A stretch of DNA of 64,000 nt from positions 1 through 64,000 of the forward strand of contig QWOQ01000017.1 in the NCBI GenBank assembly GCA_003669585.1. Reading direction: 5' to 3'. Within the stretch, counting starts at the first letter, position 1. The number at the start of each line of letters is the position of its first letter. The stretch is from Planctomycetota bacterium (GTDB lineage: Bacteria; Planctomycetota; Planctomycetia; Pirellulales; UBA1268). This document shows positions 46,651-55,874 of the stretch, one piece after another. The notes under the pieces are model-generated. The model saw only the letters and a list, made by a program, of their open reading frames with translations. It had not been told where the DNA came from and did no database searches. Both the position numbers and the translations under genes were made by a program.

Positions 46651-46939
46651 TTCCAGGGGGGACAAGGGGGACAGGTCCATTTAATTGTCTGAACAACTGC
46701 CGTCGTCCAACACCCCGATTGAGCACATGAAAAAGCCCGCGTTTCATCACGCCGCTTTCGAAGACTTGACCAGCGTCGTTGCTGCGATGTTGTTTTGTAC
46801 GCCAGTATTCGCACAGGGCGAGGATCACGCCTAACAGCGTTTGAGACTCAAAAGGTATTCAGCGCCAGTGCCTTGGCGAAAGCATAAAACAGATCATGAT
46901 CTGTTTTATGTGACTCATCTGTATATCAACGGCCAGTCG
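46651..46939. other. Intergenic, inverted repeat
   Basis: No supported gene. Bases 46667-46682 are the reverse complement of 44308-44323, so the pair brackets hicBA plus the three-gene operon. A second inverted repeat around 46885-46910 (acagatcatgatctgt core) may act in termination between convergent genes. Confidence 0.45.
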
Positions 46940-48238
46940 CTATGGTTGCTCTGCGATATATTCAAAGAAACCGCCACCAACGCCGGGACTGAACGGGCCT
47001 CCGTCCTTTCGCAACCGGGACACGCAATGCCGCTCCAAGACGGCAAAAGCTTCATCGGTCTGGCAGAAACCAATTGCCTTCCGCTGATCGGCGGACAGTG
47101 ACTTAAAGAGCAAAAGTGCTTCCATCGACGAGTCTACGTTCATGATGCCCTTGCTCGTGAATTCTTTATTCCGAGCCTGCATGGCTGCTCGTATCGACAT
47201 AGCAATCGACTCTCGGTTGGTGGCATCGTCAGGGAGTACGGCGAACAGCGCAGTCAGCCCACGAACCATAATGTAATGGTAGGCAGGACGAGCATTGTGC
47301 TGATCGGCCCAGCGTCCCTTGTAGGGGCCGTCTTGAAGTTGGCCCGGTAGAACGCCGAGGCGGGCCTTTTCCTTTGCGGCTTGGAGATACTTCGATTCGT
47401 GCGTGACTCGATAAGCGGTCGCCAACAAGTAGACGCTGAAACTGTTGTAGTTCCAGTTGGTCACGCAGGAACGCTTCGCTGCCCAATCAGCAGTGGCGAT
47501 GGCTCCCGTGAGAAAGCGTTTCTCATTGCTGACCTCGTAGAGTTCAAACAACGCCACCCCGCAAAGTCCGTTGTCGAATTGAAGCCCACCATCCGTGAGA
47601 TCATCAAAAGACCAACCGTTTTTCACCACTTCGTCCAAACGCCCGGATTCCTTTGCCAGTCGCAGAAACCGATCCGCCGCCTGAAAAGCCTTATTCTTGC
47701 CTCCCCGATAAGCCGGAAAAGGAATCACACCGGTTCCAGCCTGTTGCTGAGTCCAGAGAAGATAGTCACCGGCCTCAACGGCTTCTTTGAGCAGGGCATC
47801 TTTATTGGGTGCATTCGCCCGGCATCCAGCCAGACAACCCATCATGCAAGTCGCTACTTCCCGTGGAAGGTGTTCGGTTTCCGTCGGGTCCAGATCAATC
47901 CGCCACCATTTGTTCTTCTGGACGAATTGGAGAATCTTCTCAAAGCCGGCCAACGCCTCGGCCTTGGTCAGCGGTTCGACTTGTTCGGGAGCCTGCCGGT
48001 ATTCATCGGCCACTTCTGGAACACCTGCAAGATTCCCGAGCATGAAGACAGACTCAGCGGCCAGCTTCCGAACAGCCACTTCGTCTTTCGACCGCAAAGC
48101 CTGGGCAAGTTGTTGAGCGGTCTGCTTGAGAGACTCCTGAGAATTCCGCACAGGCTTGGGTTGTTGAGCGTGCAATAATTGAAGACAAAACACGACAACA
48201 ATGCCAATGCAGAAAATCGGAAAAGGACGGTGGTGCAT
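46940..48238 (-). CDS. Secreted protein of unknown function, possibly alpha/alpha-toroid
   Basis: The start at 48238 (MHHRPFPIF) is chosen because it follows an AAGG site and begins a signal peptide (FCIGIVVVFCLQLLHA); a longer frame begins at 48265. 432 residues. The mature part is mostly helical with repeated aromatic/Gly motifs (DAGDYLLWTQQ-like, DGGLQFDNGLCGVALFELYE, WNYNSFSVYLLATAYR, GGPFSPGVGGGFFEYI), resembling six-hairpin glycosidase or pectate-lyase-like toroids. No catalytic signature I can name. Convergent with the CIA30 operon. Confidence 0.6.
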   Translation of the reverse strand: MHHRPFPIFCIGIVVVFCLQLLHAQQPKPVRNSQESLKQTAQQLAQALRSKDEVAVRKLAAESVFMLGNLAGVPEVADEYRQAPEQVEPLTKAEALAGFEKILQFVQKNKWWRIDLDPTETEHLPREVATCMMGCLAGCRANAPNKDALLKEAVEAGDYLLWTQQQAGTGVIPFPAYRGGKNKAFQAADRFLRLAKESGRLDEVVKNGWSFDDLTDGGLQFDNGLCGVALFELYEVSNEKRFLTGAIATADWAAKRSCVTNWNYNSFSVYLLATAYRVTHESKYLQAAKEKARLGVLPGQLQDGPYKGRWADQHNARPAYHYIMVRGLTALFAVLPDDATNRESIAMSIRAAMQARNKEFTSKGIMNVDSSMEALLLFKSLSADQRKAIGFCQTDEAFAVLERHCVSRLRKDGGPFSPGVGGGFFEYIAEQP

Positions 48239-48559
48239 CGAATCGCCTTTCTGCAAGTAACTCACTGGAATCTACTCGTTCTTTGCAGCAGAGGTTTCAT
48301 TATTTTTCCACCGTGATCCACTCGATTTACAGTTTGAACGGCCCGGCCTTCTTGTCGTCGAACATGAAGCCCACGGCATTGATCTCTTAGTAGTAACGTG
48401 AATACTCACAATGCTACTGGCTTCAATGGGGCCGCGGCTTCTCAGCCGCTCGTTTAGGGTTCACCCCCGTGCATACGGGAAAGAGTGACCTGCCCCCTTC
48501 TAGCGGCACCACTTCCAGAGAGAGAATCTGTCAGTGTGAAAACCAAAGGAGGACATTCC
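48239..48559. other. Intergenic with IS-end-like sequence
   Basis: Upstream region of the secreted protein. It contains a GCGGCT/AGCCGC hairpin near 48435 and, at 48486-48529, a candidate IS terminal sequence; 48501-48529 recurs at 44128-44156 with one mismatch. Confidence 0.4.
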
Positions 48560-48780
48560 ATGCCACGCGGAAAGAAAGAACCCGCCGAGTAGATCATCCC
48601 CTATGCTGCGAGGTCGAAGTCGAGGTGGGGCGAGACAAGAAGGTTATCAATGGCGATCAAGAAGAGTAGGTGTGACGGAGCAGACGTACTTTTGAAAAGA
48701 AGAAGCAGTACGGTGGCCTCCGAAAAAGACCACAGCCCAATCGGCTGAAGGATCTCGAGAAGGAGAATAGCCGACTGCCT
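48560..48780 (+). pseudogene. IS3-type transposase OrfA remnant
   Basis: ATG with a strong AAAGGAGG site begins MPRGKKEPAE, then TAG at 48590, then IIP, a frameshift, LREVEVEVGRDKKVI, more shifts, and QYGGLRKRPQPNRLKDLEKE. This matches the OrfA pattern of IS3-family elements (MPRGKK..AEQIIPKLREVEV and YGGLR...LKDLEKEN), which I recall from family knowledge. It is cut at the end of the DUF1559 gene. Nonfunctional; marks past IS insertion in the island. Confidence 0.65.
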
Positions 48781-49749
48781 TCATGGCACCGCGGCAACTT
48801 CGCCGCCTGCCCGGCTGGTCAGCGATTCTAGCAGTTCGACCGAGATGCCCTCGGCCACGGACCGCACCCCACCGTCGCCCGCGAGCACCTGAAAAACGCC
48901 CCCCGGCAACCGCGACCGCGGCTTGAGCGAGGTTTCCATCGGAGTCGCCCCGATTCCCGCCCCCAGGCCCGTGTAACGGCCGACGTCGGAAATGTAGGGC
49001 CAGGAGTAGCGAGGCTTCGTCCATGTGCTGCCGCCATTGACCGTGTAGTCGTTGCACTCGGAGAGCACTAGGGTGTTCGAAAGTCCGTCGGTGATATCAG
49101 CCATCTGGATCGGCTGGCTGCGGATCGGTGTCGCATACGCACCGGTGGCATCGTTCCAGCCAAGGCCCTCAGGCACGAGGACGCCGCTGAAGTCGGTGGT
49201 CGGTGGATTGGCACCGTAGAACCAGCCGTCGAGCCGCCGATCTGGATCAGGAGACGCGGGACCCGGGCCAAGCAGTGCCGCAAAATCGACGGCTCCACCT
49301 ATCTTCGAGTTGGAGTTGTAGACCGCGATTCTGGCCGCCACAATGCCTTCCTCCTGACTTTCCGGAGGACAGGCCAGGCAGTAGGAGTTGTACATACTCG
49401 CCAACAACCCCTCCTCGATATAGGGCAGGATGGAGATGGCCCAAGACTGTGGCCGGATGTAGTCGATGCCCTCTTCCGGCCTATCTTCGAGATGGGCCAC
49501 CGTGCCGATCCGCGGCCGACCCGCAGCGAACGGAAGCCCGCGACGAACATCGGCGTAGCTGACCATCGCGATGCCGATCTGCCGCAGATTGCTCTGGCAC
49601 TGGCTGCGGGCGGCAGCCTGCCGGGCTTGCTGCACCGCCGGCAGAAGCAGGCCAATCAACGTGCCCACGATCGCGATCACGACCAAGAGCTCGATGAGAG
49701 TAAAGCCGTGCACGGGCACGCTGCGTTTCTTTATGGCACTGCATCTCAT
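48781..49749 (-). CDS. DUF1559 pseudopilin-like protein
   Basis: 322 residues. Type IV prepilin-like N-terminus: short basic leader, then GFTLIELLVVIAIVGTLIGLLLPAVQQAR with cleavage after the Gly. DUF1559 body: CQSNLRQIGIAMVSYAD, PQSWAISILPYIEEGLL, ADITDGLSNTLVLSE. The C-terminal H-X9-DG motif is degenerate (LPGGVFQVLAGDGGVRS, no His). These are abundant, multi-copy planctomycete proteins of unknown function. It starts 63 bases after the multicopper oxidase gene on the same strand and may be co-transcribed with it. Confidence 0.88.
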   Translation of the reverse strand: MRCSAIKKRSVPVHGFTLIELLVVIAIVGTLIGLLLPAVQQARQAAARSQCQSNLRQIGIAMVSYADVRRGLPFAAGRPRIGTVAHLEDRPEEGIDYIRPQSWAISILPYIEEGLLASMYNSYCLACPPESQEEGIVAARIAVYNSNSKIGGAVDFAALLGPGPASPDPDRRLDGWFYGANPPTTDFSGVLVPEGLGWNDATGAYATPIRSQPIQMADITDGLSNTLVLSECNDYTVNGGSTWTKPRYSWPYISDVGRYTGLGAGIGATPMETSLKPRSRLPGGVFQVLAGDGGVRSVAEGISVELLESLTSRAGGEVAAVP

Positions 49750-49812
49750 GGCGAGCTGTTCCTCTATCAGTCTTTCTACTCATGCAACAATAATTCGCAC
49801 CGAATGCCCTGT

Positions 49813-52800
49813 CTAGAACAGACGTCTCACCGTCTGCGGCTTGTTGTCGAGTCCGATCGCCGTAAAAGCCACCTCGCGAGGCGTCTGCCAGGCCGCGATC
49901 ACCGCCTGGGCCTGCCCGCCCAACTGGCGCTGGTAGGTGGCGGCAAAATCCACGGCACCGCCACGGGCCCCGAAGGGACGAAACGTCGCCACGGGCATGG
50001 CGGGCTCTTCGGCGCTGCTGTTCTCCATCGCAGCCATGCCTGACATGGAGTGGCTTTCCGTGGAGCAACCGCAGATGTCTTCCATGTTCCATACGCTCAC
50101 AGTACCAACATTTAATCCTGCTTCCGGGGTCGTGATCAGGTTCGGCTTGTAGCTAGGCACCGTCGAGGGTGCCACGAAGCCGACGGCCACCTTGACGCCA
50201 TCGAGGCTTCCGCCTGGGGCGGTGAACGTAAAGCACTTCTCCGGATCGGCGACACCGTTGACGATGTCACGGCCACTCAGCGCGGTGATGATCGCCTCCC
50301 GGCCAGCCCCCGCAGAGACGATGACGTCGTCGTAGTTGTCGCCGTCCACGTCACCGACGGCCACGTTCACGCCGTTAGGAAAACTGCCTGGCAGCACGCC
50401 CTTGAACTCCCGGACCAGCGTGCCCTTGGTGTCAAAAAGACGGACATTGGCGGCGCCGGCGGTGCGGGAGCCGACGACGATATTCACGGTGCCATAGGGG
50501 CCAAGCGCCCCCACCGCCAGGCTCACACCGCTGGTCTCGCCTGCGAAGGCACTGAATTCGGCGGATGGCACCAGCAAGCCGTTCTCATAGACCTTCACAC
50601 CCGAGTCCTGTGACCCCTTGCCGACGGCCATCGTCTGCTTGGTGTATTTCGCCCTGAAGTAGGCATTGATCTGCTCGGCAGTCCCAGCGAAGGGTGGCGC
50701 CTGTGGTGCTGGCTCGGTCGATGTGCCAATGCCGGAGGCCGTCACCACGGGGCCTTGGTAACCGGGGAAAGGCGTGATGGTGCCGACCTCGTTGCCCTTG
50801 CCATTGAGGACGAGCGTCGACTGAGACGTTGTTCCCAGCCCCAGCCGCAGGCCCTCTGTGTTGCCGAACTGGAAAACCGGCGACATCATTCCCTCGTCTT
50901 CATGCTCGAGGATGTGGCAGTGGAAGACGTACTTTCCCGGGAAGTCGAGCACCCGGAATCGAATGGTGATACTGCCAAACGCCGGCACCATGCGCACGTC
51001 GTACGGCGATACATAGTTTGCGGCATTGGCATTCGGGAACGTCATGTCGGGATCAATCGGGAAACCGTTGATCTTCGTGACGATGAACACACCCTGGTGG
51101 ATGTGAAACGGATGGTTGAGCGGGCCGGCATTGAGGATCGTCCACTCCTCGACCGTCCCGATCTCAAGCTGGGGCATGACCCCTTCGCCAAACTTCTTGC
51201 CGTTGACATAGAAGTTGTCGATGTTGATGACCCCGCCATCCTCCACCTGAGCCAACTGTTCCAGCGAGAACACGCGAGTGACATCCGGCGTCTCCTTCCA
51301 GAGAGGATCTGCCTCCTGAGGGGCAAACACCGGTGCCGCGGTGGTGACGGGATCTCCTTCCACGACGAGGGTCGCCAGCACGTAGTAGTAGCCAGTGCCG
51401 CTTGCGTTGAGTCGCGCCTCTTCGCCGCCCCATCCATCCATAAAATAGTAGGTGCCGGGCGTCGTGGGGGCGGTCACCGCCATCGACATCCGGTTGCCTG
51501 GGCTGAGCACGGTGAGCGCGGAGATGTCGTTCATCCGTAGTTCACTGGCGCTGAGCGTCACGTTGTACGGGTGGATGAATGCGCTGGCACCGTCGTTAGA
51601 GAGAATCGTGGCATTCCAAGGGTTCTGCAAATTGTCGTCGGCGATGACAAAGTTCGTAGCGCCGCGGGCGCCGAACTGGCCCATGTTAAAGACCTGCGTC
51701 TCGCCGGGGCGGACGCGGATGATCGGATTCATCTGGCCGTTGACCCGCTTCTGCCAGCCTGTGGTGTAGCCGTCACCATAATAATCGCTGCTGTCAGTAC
51801 CAGTCATCATTTTATACTGGCCCTCGACGGAGATATTGACCTCCGAGAAAACCAGGTTCACCTGCTTGAGTTCGTCCTTGTACTGTGGCCACGGCTCAAG
51901 TGGGTTGCCGACCATGATCATGCCGGCCAAACCACCCTCAACCTGCGGCTTGGTCTCCTCGTGCACGTGCGGGTGATACCAGTTGACACCTACGCTATTT
52001 TCGTAGGTGGAGATCGGAATGCTAATCTCTGACGTTTCGCCTGGCTCGATGTGGACATAGACATTATCCGCCGCGCTCAGGTCGGGCGCGTGCGAACCGT
52101 GGTAGTGGAAATTGGTCCCAAAGACCGGATTGGAGGGATCGTGGCCAACGGCAAGATTATTTGTGAGGTGAAGATTGAGCGTGTCGCCGCTATTTATCTG
52201 CAGCATCGTGCCCGGAAAGCCCGCCGGGTACGACGTGCCGTAGGCGTCGAACTGGTATGCCATGGCGTAGGAGTTGTAGTCACGGTCATCATCCGGGAGG
52301 CTGCTGTAGACTTGCTGTCCGCCGTAGAGGATCGGATCGGATGCAAAGCCCGCCGTGACCATCTTCACGTTGGCCTCAAGCACGCCGTTTTGGCTCCTGA
52401 TCACGTCCAACGGCCGCAGATCTGTCTGCTGGAATTGAAATCCATCCATAGGAAAAATGACGTTTTCCGCCGCTATCCCCAATGTTACCGGTGCGGAGTT
52501 CGCCGATGGCAGACTGTTGCCGACGGCGTTCTTAGCGATAACTTTGATCAGATACGTTGTGCCGCTGGTCAGACCCGTGACGTTGCATGAGAGAGCTGTC
52601 GATACAGGATCGGAGAACGTTGTCCACGACGAACCACCCGTGCTCGAATACTTCACCTGATAGTCGGTGATTGCCGAGCCGCCGTTGCTGACAGGAGCGG
52701 TCCACCTTACGGCGATGCTTTTGTTGCCGCTGACGGCCACGACCGATGTCGGACTGCCGGGCACGGTGGCGACGACCGGTGTAACCGGTGCTGAATTCGA

Positions 52801-53697
52801 CGACGGCCGGCTGATGCCAACGGCGTTCTTAGCGATCACTTTGATCACATAGCTTGTGCCGTTGGGCAGGCCCGTGACGGTGCATGAGGTCGCTGTGATT
52901 GGCGAGCCTGTATTGAACCGCGTCCATGACCCCGCAACACCGTTGTTGCTCGAATACTTCACCAGATATTCGGTGATCGGCATTTCGCCGTTGCTGGCAG
53001 GAGCGTTCCACGTCACGGCCAGTTGGGTGTTGCCGCGGACGGCTACTACGCCTGTCGGCTTGCCGGGCACGGTGGCGGCGGCCGGTGTAACAACCAGTGC
53101 TGAATACGACGTCGGACTGCCGGGCACGGTGGCGGCCGGTGTAACCGGTGCTGAATTCGACGACGGCAGGCTGATGCCAACGGCGTTCTTAGCGATCACT
53201 TTAATCACATAGCTTGTGCCGTTGGGCAGGTCCGTGACGGTGCATGAGGTCGCTGTGATTGGCGAGCCTGTCCTATACCGCGTCCATGACCCCGCAACAC
53301 CGTTGTTGCTCGAATACTTCACCAGATATTCGGTGATTGCCGAGCTGCCGGTGCTGGCAGGAGCGGCCCACGTCACATCTAGTTGCGTGTTGCGGCTGAT
53401 GGCTACTACCGCTGTCGGACTGGTGGGCACTGCGGCCAGAATACCGATCGTGTTTTGTGAAACGAATGCCGCGATGTTTGAGTTGTCATTGGCCGAACTG
53501 GCAGACGAGCCACTCGACGCATGATTCACTGACATCATCTGCCGTGGCTCCAGCGACTCAAGGGAAATCCGCTGGGCGTGCCGCTTTGAGCGACGGCGAC
53601 GAGTGGAAACTCCACGAGAATAGAAAACGTTCGTAAACGTTTTTTGAAATGCCCTTTGAAATGCTGCAGCTGGCGAGTTGGATGGCGGCATCGACAT
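49813..53697 (-). CDS. LEPR-XLL multicopper oxidase with FN3 repeats and FG-GAP-like tail
   Basis: 1294 residues; AAGGA eight bases before the ATG. The basic N-terminus has a true LEPR motif (SLEPRQMMSV, to ~57). Three fibronectin III repeats follow (~90-405), two nearly identical in DNA. Cupredoxin domains then carry all copper motifs: HYH (H531, H533), HPHVH (H575, H577, H579), HPFHIH (H862, H865, H867) and HCHILEH (H926, C927, H928, H932) with axial M937. The C-terminal ~300 residues have an integrin/FG-GAP-like VAVGDVDGDNYDDVIV calcium loop. Exported laccase or copper/phenol oxidase type; substrate unknown. Visibly GC-richer than flanking chromosomal genes, in keeping with island origin. 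Confidence 0.9.
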   Translation of the reverse strand: MSMPPSNSPAAAFQRAFQKTFTNVFYSRGVSTRRRRSKRHAQRISLESLEPRQMMSVNHASSGSSASSANDNSNIAAFVSQNTIGILAAVPTSPTAVVAISRNTQLDVTWAAPASTGSSAITEYLVKYSSNNGVAGSWTRYRTGSPITATSCTVTDLPNGTSYVIKVIAKNAVGISLPSSNSAPVTPAATVPGSPTSYSALVVTPAAATVPGKPTGVVAVRGNTQLAVTWNAPASNGEMPITEYLVKYSSNNGVAGSWTRFNTGSPITATSCTVTGLPNGTSYVIKVIAKNAVGISRPSSNSAPVTPVVATVPGSPTSVVAVSGNKSIAVRWTAPVSNGGSAITDYQVKYSSTGGSSWTTFSDPVSTALSCNVTGLTSGTTYLIKVIAKNAVGNSLPSANSAPVTLGIAAENVIFPMDGFQFQQTDLRPLDVIRSQNGVLEANVKMVTAGFASDPILYGGQQVYSSLPDDDRDYNSYAMAYQFDAYGTSYPAGFPGTMLQINSGDTLNLHLTNNLAVGHDPSNPVFGTNFHYHGSHAPDLSAADNVYVHIEPGETSEISIPISTYENSVGVNWYHPHVHEETKPQVEGGLAGMIMVGNPLEPWPQYKDELKQVNLVFSEVNISVEGQYKMMTGTDSSDYYGDGYTTGWQKRVNGQMNPIIRVRPGETQVFNMGQFGARGATNFVIADDNLQNPWNATILSNDGASAFIHPYNVTLSASELRMNDISALTVLSPGNRMSMAVTAPTTPGTYYFMDGWGGEEARLNASGTGYYYVLATLVVEGDPVTTAAPVFAPQEADPLWKETPDVTRVFSLEQLAQVEDGGVINIDNFYVNGKKFGEGVMPQLEIGTVEEWTILNAGPLNHPFHIHQGVFIVTKINGFPIDPDMTFPNANAANYVSPYDVRMVPAFGSITIRFRVLDFPGKYVFHCHILEHEDEGMMSPVFQFGNTEGLRLGLGTTSQSTLVLNGKGNEVGTITPFPGYQGPVVTASGIGTSTEPAPQAPPFAGTAEQINAYFRAKYTKQTMAVGKGSQDSGVKVYENGLLVPSAEFSAFAGETSGVSLAVGALGPYGTVNIVVGSRTAGAANVRLFDTKGTLVREFKGVLPGSFPNGVNVAVGDVDGDNYDDVIVSAGAGREAIITALSGRDIVNGVADPEKCFTFTAPGGSLDGVKVAVGFVAPSTVPSYKPNLITTPEAGLNVGTVSVWNMEDICGCSTESHSMSGMAAMENSSAEEPAMPVATFRPFGARGGAVDFAATYQRQLGGQAQAVIAAWQTPREVAFTAIGLDNKPQTVRRLF

Positions 53698-54396
53698 TGG
53701 AAAATCCTTCTCTGTCTCGATGGGTGCTTGGCCGGGAAAAATTTGGTTTAAAGAGTTTTAGCGCGGTCGTACTGAGAGGCAAATAATCGGCGTGGCAAAT
53801 TAGGCCCACGTGCGAAATATAGAACGATGTCTCTAATTGTCAAGAAAAAAGAACAGCATGCAGCCATAGCACCTTAAGGACCAGAGGATCTGTTTTTGGC
53901 TTTTTTAGACTTTGCGAGGCTAATTTTGTGCTTCGGATTGTCTGGAAATGCCTGCTAATCCAAATGAATTTCATTAAAAAAAGACATAAAAAATCCAGAC
54001 AGTGCGATGACTGGCTTTTCCGGACTAAATTCAGCCAACAACCCATCGGGGACGAGTCAATCGGCTAAACGCCCAAAATAGAGGCAAAGCTTCTGTTACG
54101 AAACTAGAGCAATGCCTTTGATATATGTGTGCCAAGTGTTTGGTTGGCTCTCTTTTTTCGCACCTGCGAGCGCGCAAGCCCAGAAGGGGGAATACTGGCC
54201 GATTCTCGAGTCAGTGCCGCTTGCGGGAGCTGACCCCCGGTGACTGAATCGAGGGCCGTGTCTCAAATACAAAATGTCCACCGCAGTAAGCCGGTTGCGG
54301 AAGATTACCAATGGTGACTGAATCGAGTGCCGGGTGACGGAAGACTTCGCCAGAGGGCTGTGCAAGACCGGGTGCCCGATCTGCCGAACAGTGCGA
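53698..54396. other. Intergenic between oxidase and regulator
   Basis: About 700 bases, AT-rich near the oxidase gene; no supported gene. A 15-bp direct repeat (ggtgactgaatcgag) occurs near 54238 and 54310, 72 bases apart. The part next to 53700 is the likely promoter region of the oxidase gene. Confidence 0.5.
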
Positions 54397-55032
54397 TCAG
54401 CGTTTCGCTGGGGCTGCCTTGAGGTAGACCGCAAGACAGCATGCGATTTCGTGCACCAGCGCCGGGATGGTCATCGGCACGCCGCTGACTTCCTGGTCGT
54501 CGAACATCATCTGCTGGGCTAAAGCCGCAAACACCATCCGCCAGACCAGGTCGGTCGCGGTCTCCGGGTGGGCATGTGCGATCTCCTCGCGGTGGCTCAG
54601 CACGAGCGTGGTGAAGATGCTGGCGAACACCGCATTCGCCCGAATGCCCTGGGCCCGCAGGTTCGGGTCGGACGAACGGTGGAGAACGAAGAAGCGGGCT
54701 GAATTGCGGTACTCTTGCGTGGCGGTGAAGACGTGCGAGAGGAACACCTCGATCGCGCCTGCCAGGGTCTTTTCGTTGCCGGCTGCTGCGACCGCCACGT
54801 GCGCCGCGCCTCCGAGCCGCAAGATAAACCGCTCGTGCATTGCTCGGAGCAGGCCGTCGCGGTCGCCGAAGCGGCCGTAGAAGTTTCCTACCGATGTTTT
54901 CGCACGAGTTATAACGGCTTCCACAGAGAGGGCGTTATCCCCGCCCTCTGCGAAAATGGCCTCAGCGGCGTCAAGCATTCTGGCCATCGAAAGAATGCTG
55001 CGGGCTTGCTGCGGTTTACTGCCCATGCTCAT
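54397..55032 (-). CDS. TetR-family transcriptional regulator
   Basis: 211 residues from the ATG at 55032 (MSMGSKPQQ); a longer frame to 55329 runs through a dispersed repeat and is rejected. N-terminal TetR helix-turn-helix: ILDAAEAIFAEGG-like start (MLDAAEAIF), then LSVEAVITRAKTSVGNFYGRFGDRDGLL. The C-terminal ligand domain is generic. It lies ~0.7 kb upstream of the oxidase gene on the same strand and could control island genes, but no operator was identified. Confidence 0.82.
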   Translation of the reverse strand: MSMGSKPQQARSILSMARMLDAAEAIFAEGGDNALSVEAVITRAKTSVGNFYGRFGDRDGLLRAMHERFILRLGGAAHVAVAAAGNEKTLAGAIEVFLSHVFTATQEYRNSARFFVLHRSSDPNLRAQGIRANAVFASIFTTLVLSHREEIAHAHPETATDLVWRMVFAALAQQMMFDDQEVSGVPMTIPALVHEIACCLAVYLKAAPAKR

Positions 55033-55366
55033 ACACAATGTGTTCTCTGGGTAATGATCCAGCCTGGGTCCAGCCCGGGCGATTGCGGGAACGTTAGCAG
55101 GGGTGGGCAATGTCGCACAAGACGTCGAGATAATCATTTGGACAGGAACTCTAAAATGGTCGCATGCTTGCCGGTCGAAGCACCGCGACCTGCCCACATG
55201 AATGACGCCAGTTTTTTTGTTAGGATTTTGCCCTCCAATAGACCAGCCCCGTGCGTACGAAGAGCACCTTGGCCTCGAGCAGCGTGTCAAATGCTTCCCG
55301 CTAGAGCAATTCGTCTCGAAGCAATACAAAAAGAAGCTCTCGATGTAACCATTCTCCCTTCGTCTG
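55033..55366. other. Upstream region of the TetR gene with dispersed repeat
   Basis: No supported gene. It contains the inverted dispersed repeat (55187-55255) and the left breakpoint of the integrase fragment. Confidence 0.45.
55187..55255 (-). repeat. Dispersed ~70-bp repeat, copy 2
   Basis: Inverted copy of 45261-45330; see that entry. It lies between the TetR gene and the integrase fragment. Confidence 0.6.
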
Positions 55367-55697
55367 GCTAAAGTCAGATTTTGGCCGAAGGTGTTTCAAA
55401 ACTTAAGAGCGAGTCGAGCAACGGAACTTGGGGCCGAGTATCCGTCGCACGTGACGGCAGCATGGCTAGGCCACTCAACGATCGTGGCGCAGAAGCACTA
55501 CTGGCAAGTGACGGATGCCGATTTCGAGAAGGCCACAAAGTGTGTGGAATCGCTCGAAGAAAAAGCGGCACAGAATGCGGCACAGTCAGTGCACGCAAGG
55601 AGCCGTTTTGCCACGCAAGCCAGCAGGGTATCGCATGAGGAACAACCTGTTTTGCAGGAGTTTGCTTCATCATGCGATACCCCACTAGTGAGTGAGA
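55367..55697 (+). pseudogene. Tyrosine recombinase (integrase), C-terminal fragment
   Basis: The frame encodes FWPKVFQNLRASRATELGA, then EYPSHVTAAWLGHSTIVAQKH and YWQVTDADFEKA, the last part of a tyrosine recombinase catalytic domain: the second Arg box (NLRASRATE), the W/H box (AWLGHS) and the Tyr nucleophile in KHYWQV. Nothing of the first ~300 residues is present. The frame runs on into the tRNA, giving the familiar artefact GLEPTTKG. It points toward the tRNA and lies just inside the right att copy, as expected for an integrase that used this site. Confidence 0.8.
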
Positions 55698-55771
55698 TAG
55701 GCCCGGTAGGACTCGAACCTACGACCAAAGGATTATGAGTCCTCTGCTCTAACCAACTGAGCTACGGGCCC
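55698..55771 (-). tRNA. tRNA-Met (anticodon CAT)
   Basis: 74 nt without encoded CCA. The 5' acceptor strand GGGCCCG pairs with CGGGCCT (G-U at the first pair). D-arm AGCTCAGTTGGTTAGAGC, anticodon loop CTCATAA in a GAGGA/TCCTT stem, and T-loop TTCGAGT are all present. The loop reads CAT, so elongator Met (or, if modified, Ile). The 3' 23 bases are duplicated at 43799-43821. Confidence 0.93.
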
Positions 55772-55874
55772 TAATGATGGGAAGACGCAGTCTATCCGCT
55801 CACCACGTTCTGGTTCAATTCACCGAAGCAATTTGGAAAGCCTCGTCGATTTTTGAATCAAACCTGAAGAGTCG

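Larger units (their letters stand above)
43799..55720. mobile_element. Decayed integrative genomic island at tRNA-Met
   Basis: A perfect 23-bp direct repeat occurs at 43799-43821 and 55698-55720. The right copy is exactly the 3' end of tRNA-Met(CAT), a typical tyrosine-recombinase attachment site, and the truncated integrase lies just inside it. The 11.9-kb interior has a hicBA remnant, IS fragments, mixed base composition and genes unlike their neighbours. The integrase is only a C-terminal piece, so the element is immobile by itself. Direct repeats and integrase are seen; the integration history is inference. Confidence 0.75.

Noticed and set aside
54238-54325. TetR operator pair (15-bp direct repeat 72 bases apart)
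   Set aside because: Direct rather than palindromic, and downstream of the regulator gene; no support as a binding site.
55033-55329. N-terminal extension of the TetR regulator
   Set aside because: The extension crosses a dispersed repeat, is Cys/Arg-rich with no homology to TetR proteins, and the internal ATG gives a normal 211-residue regulator.
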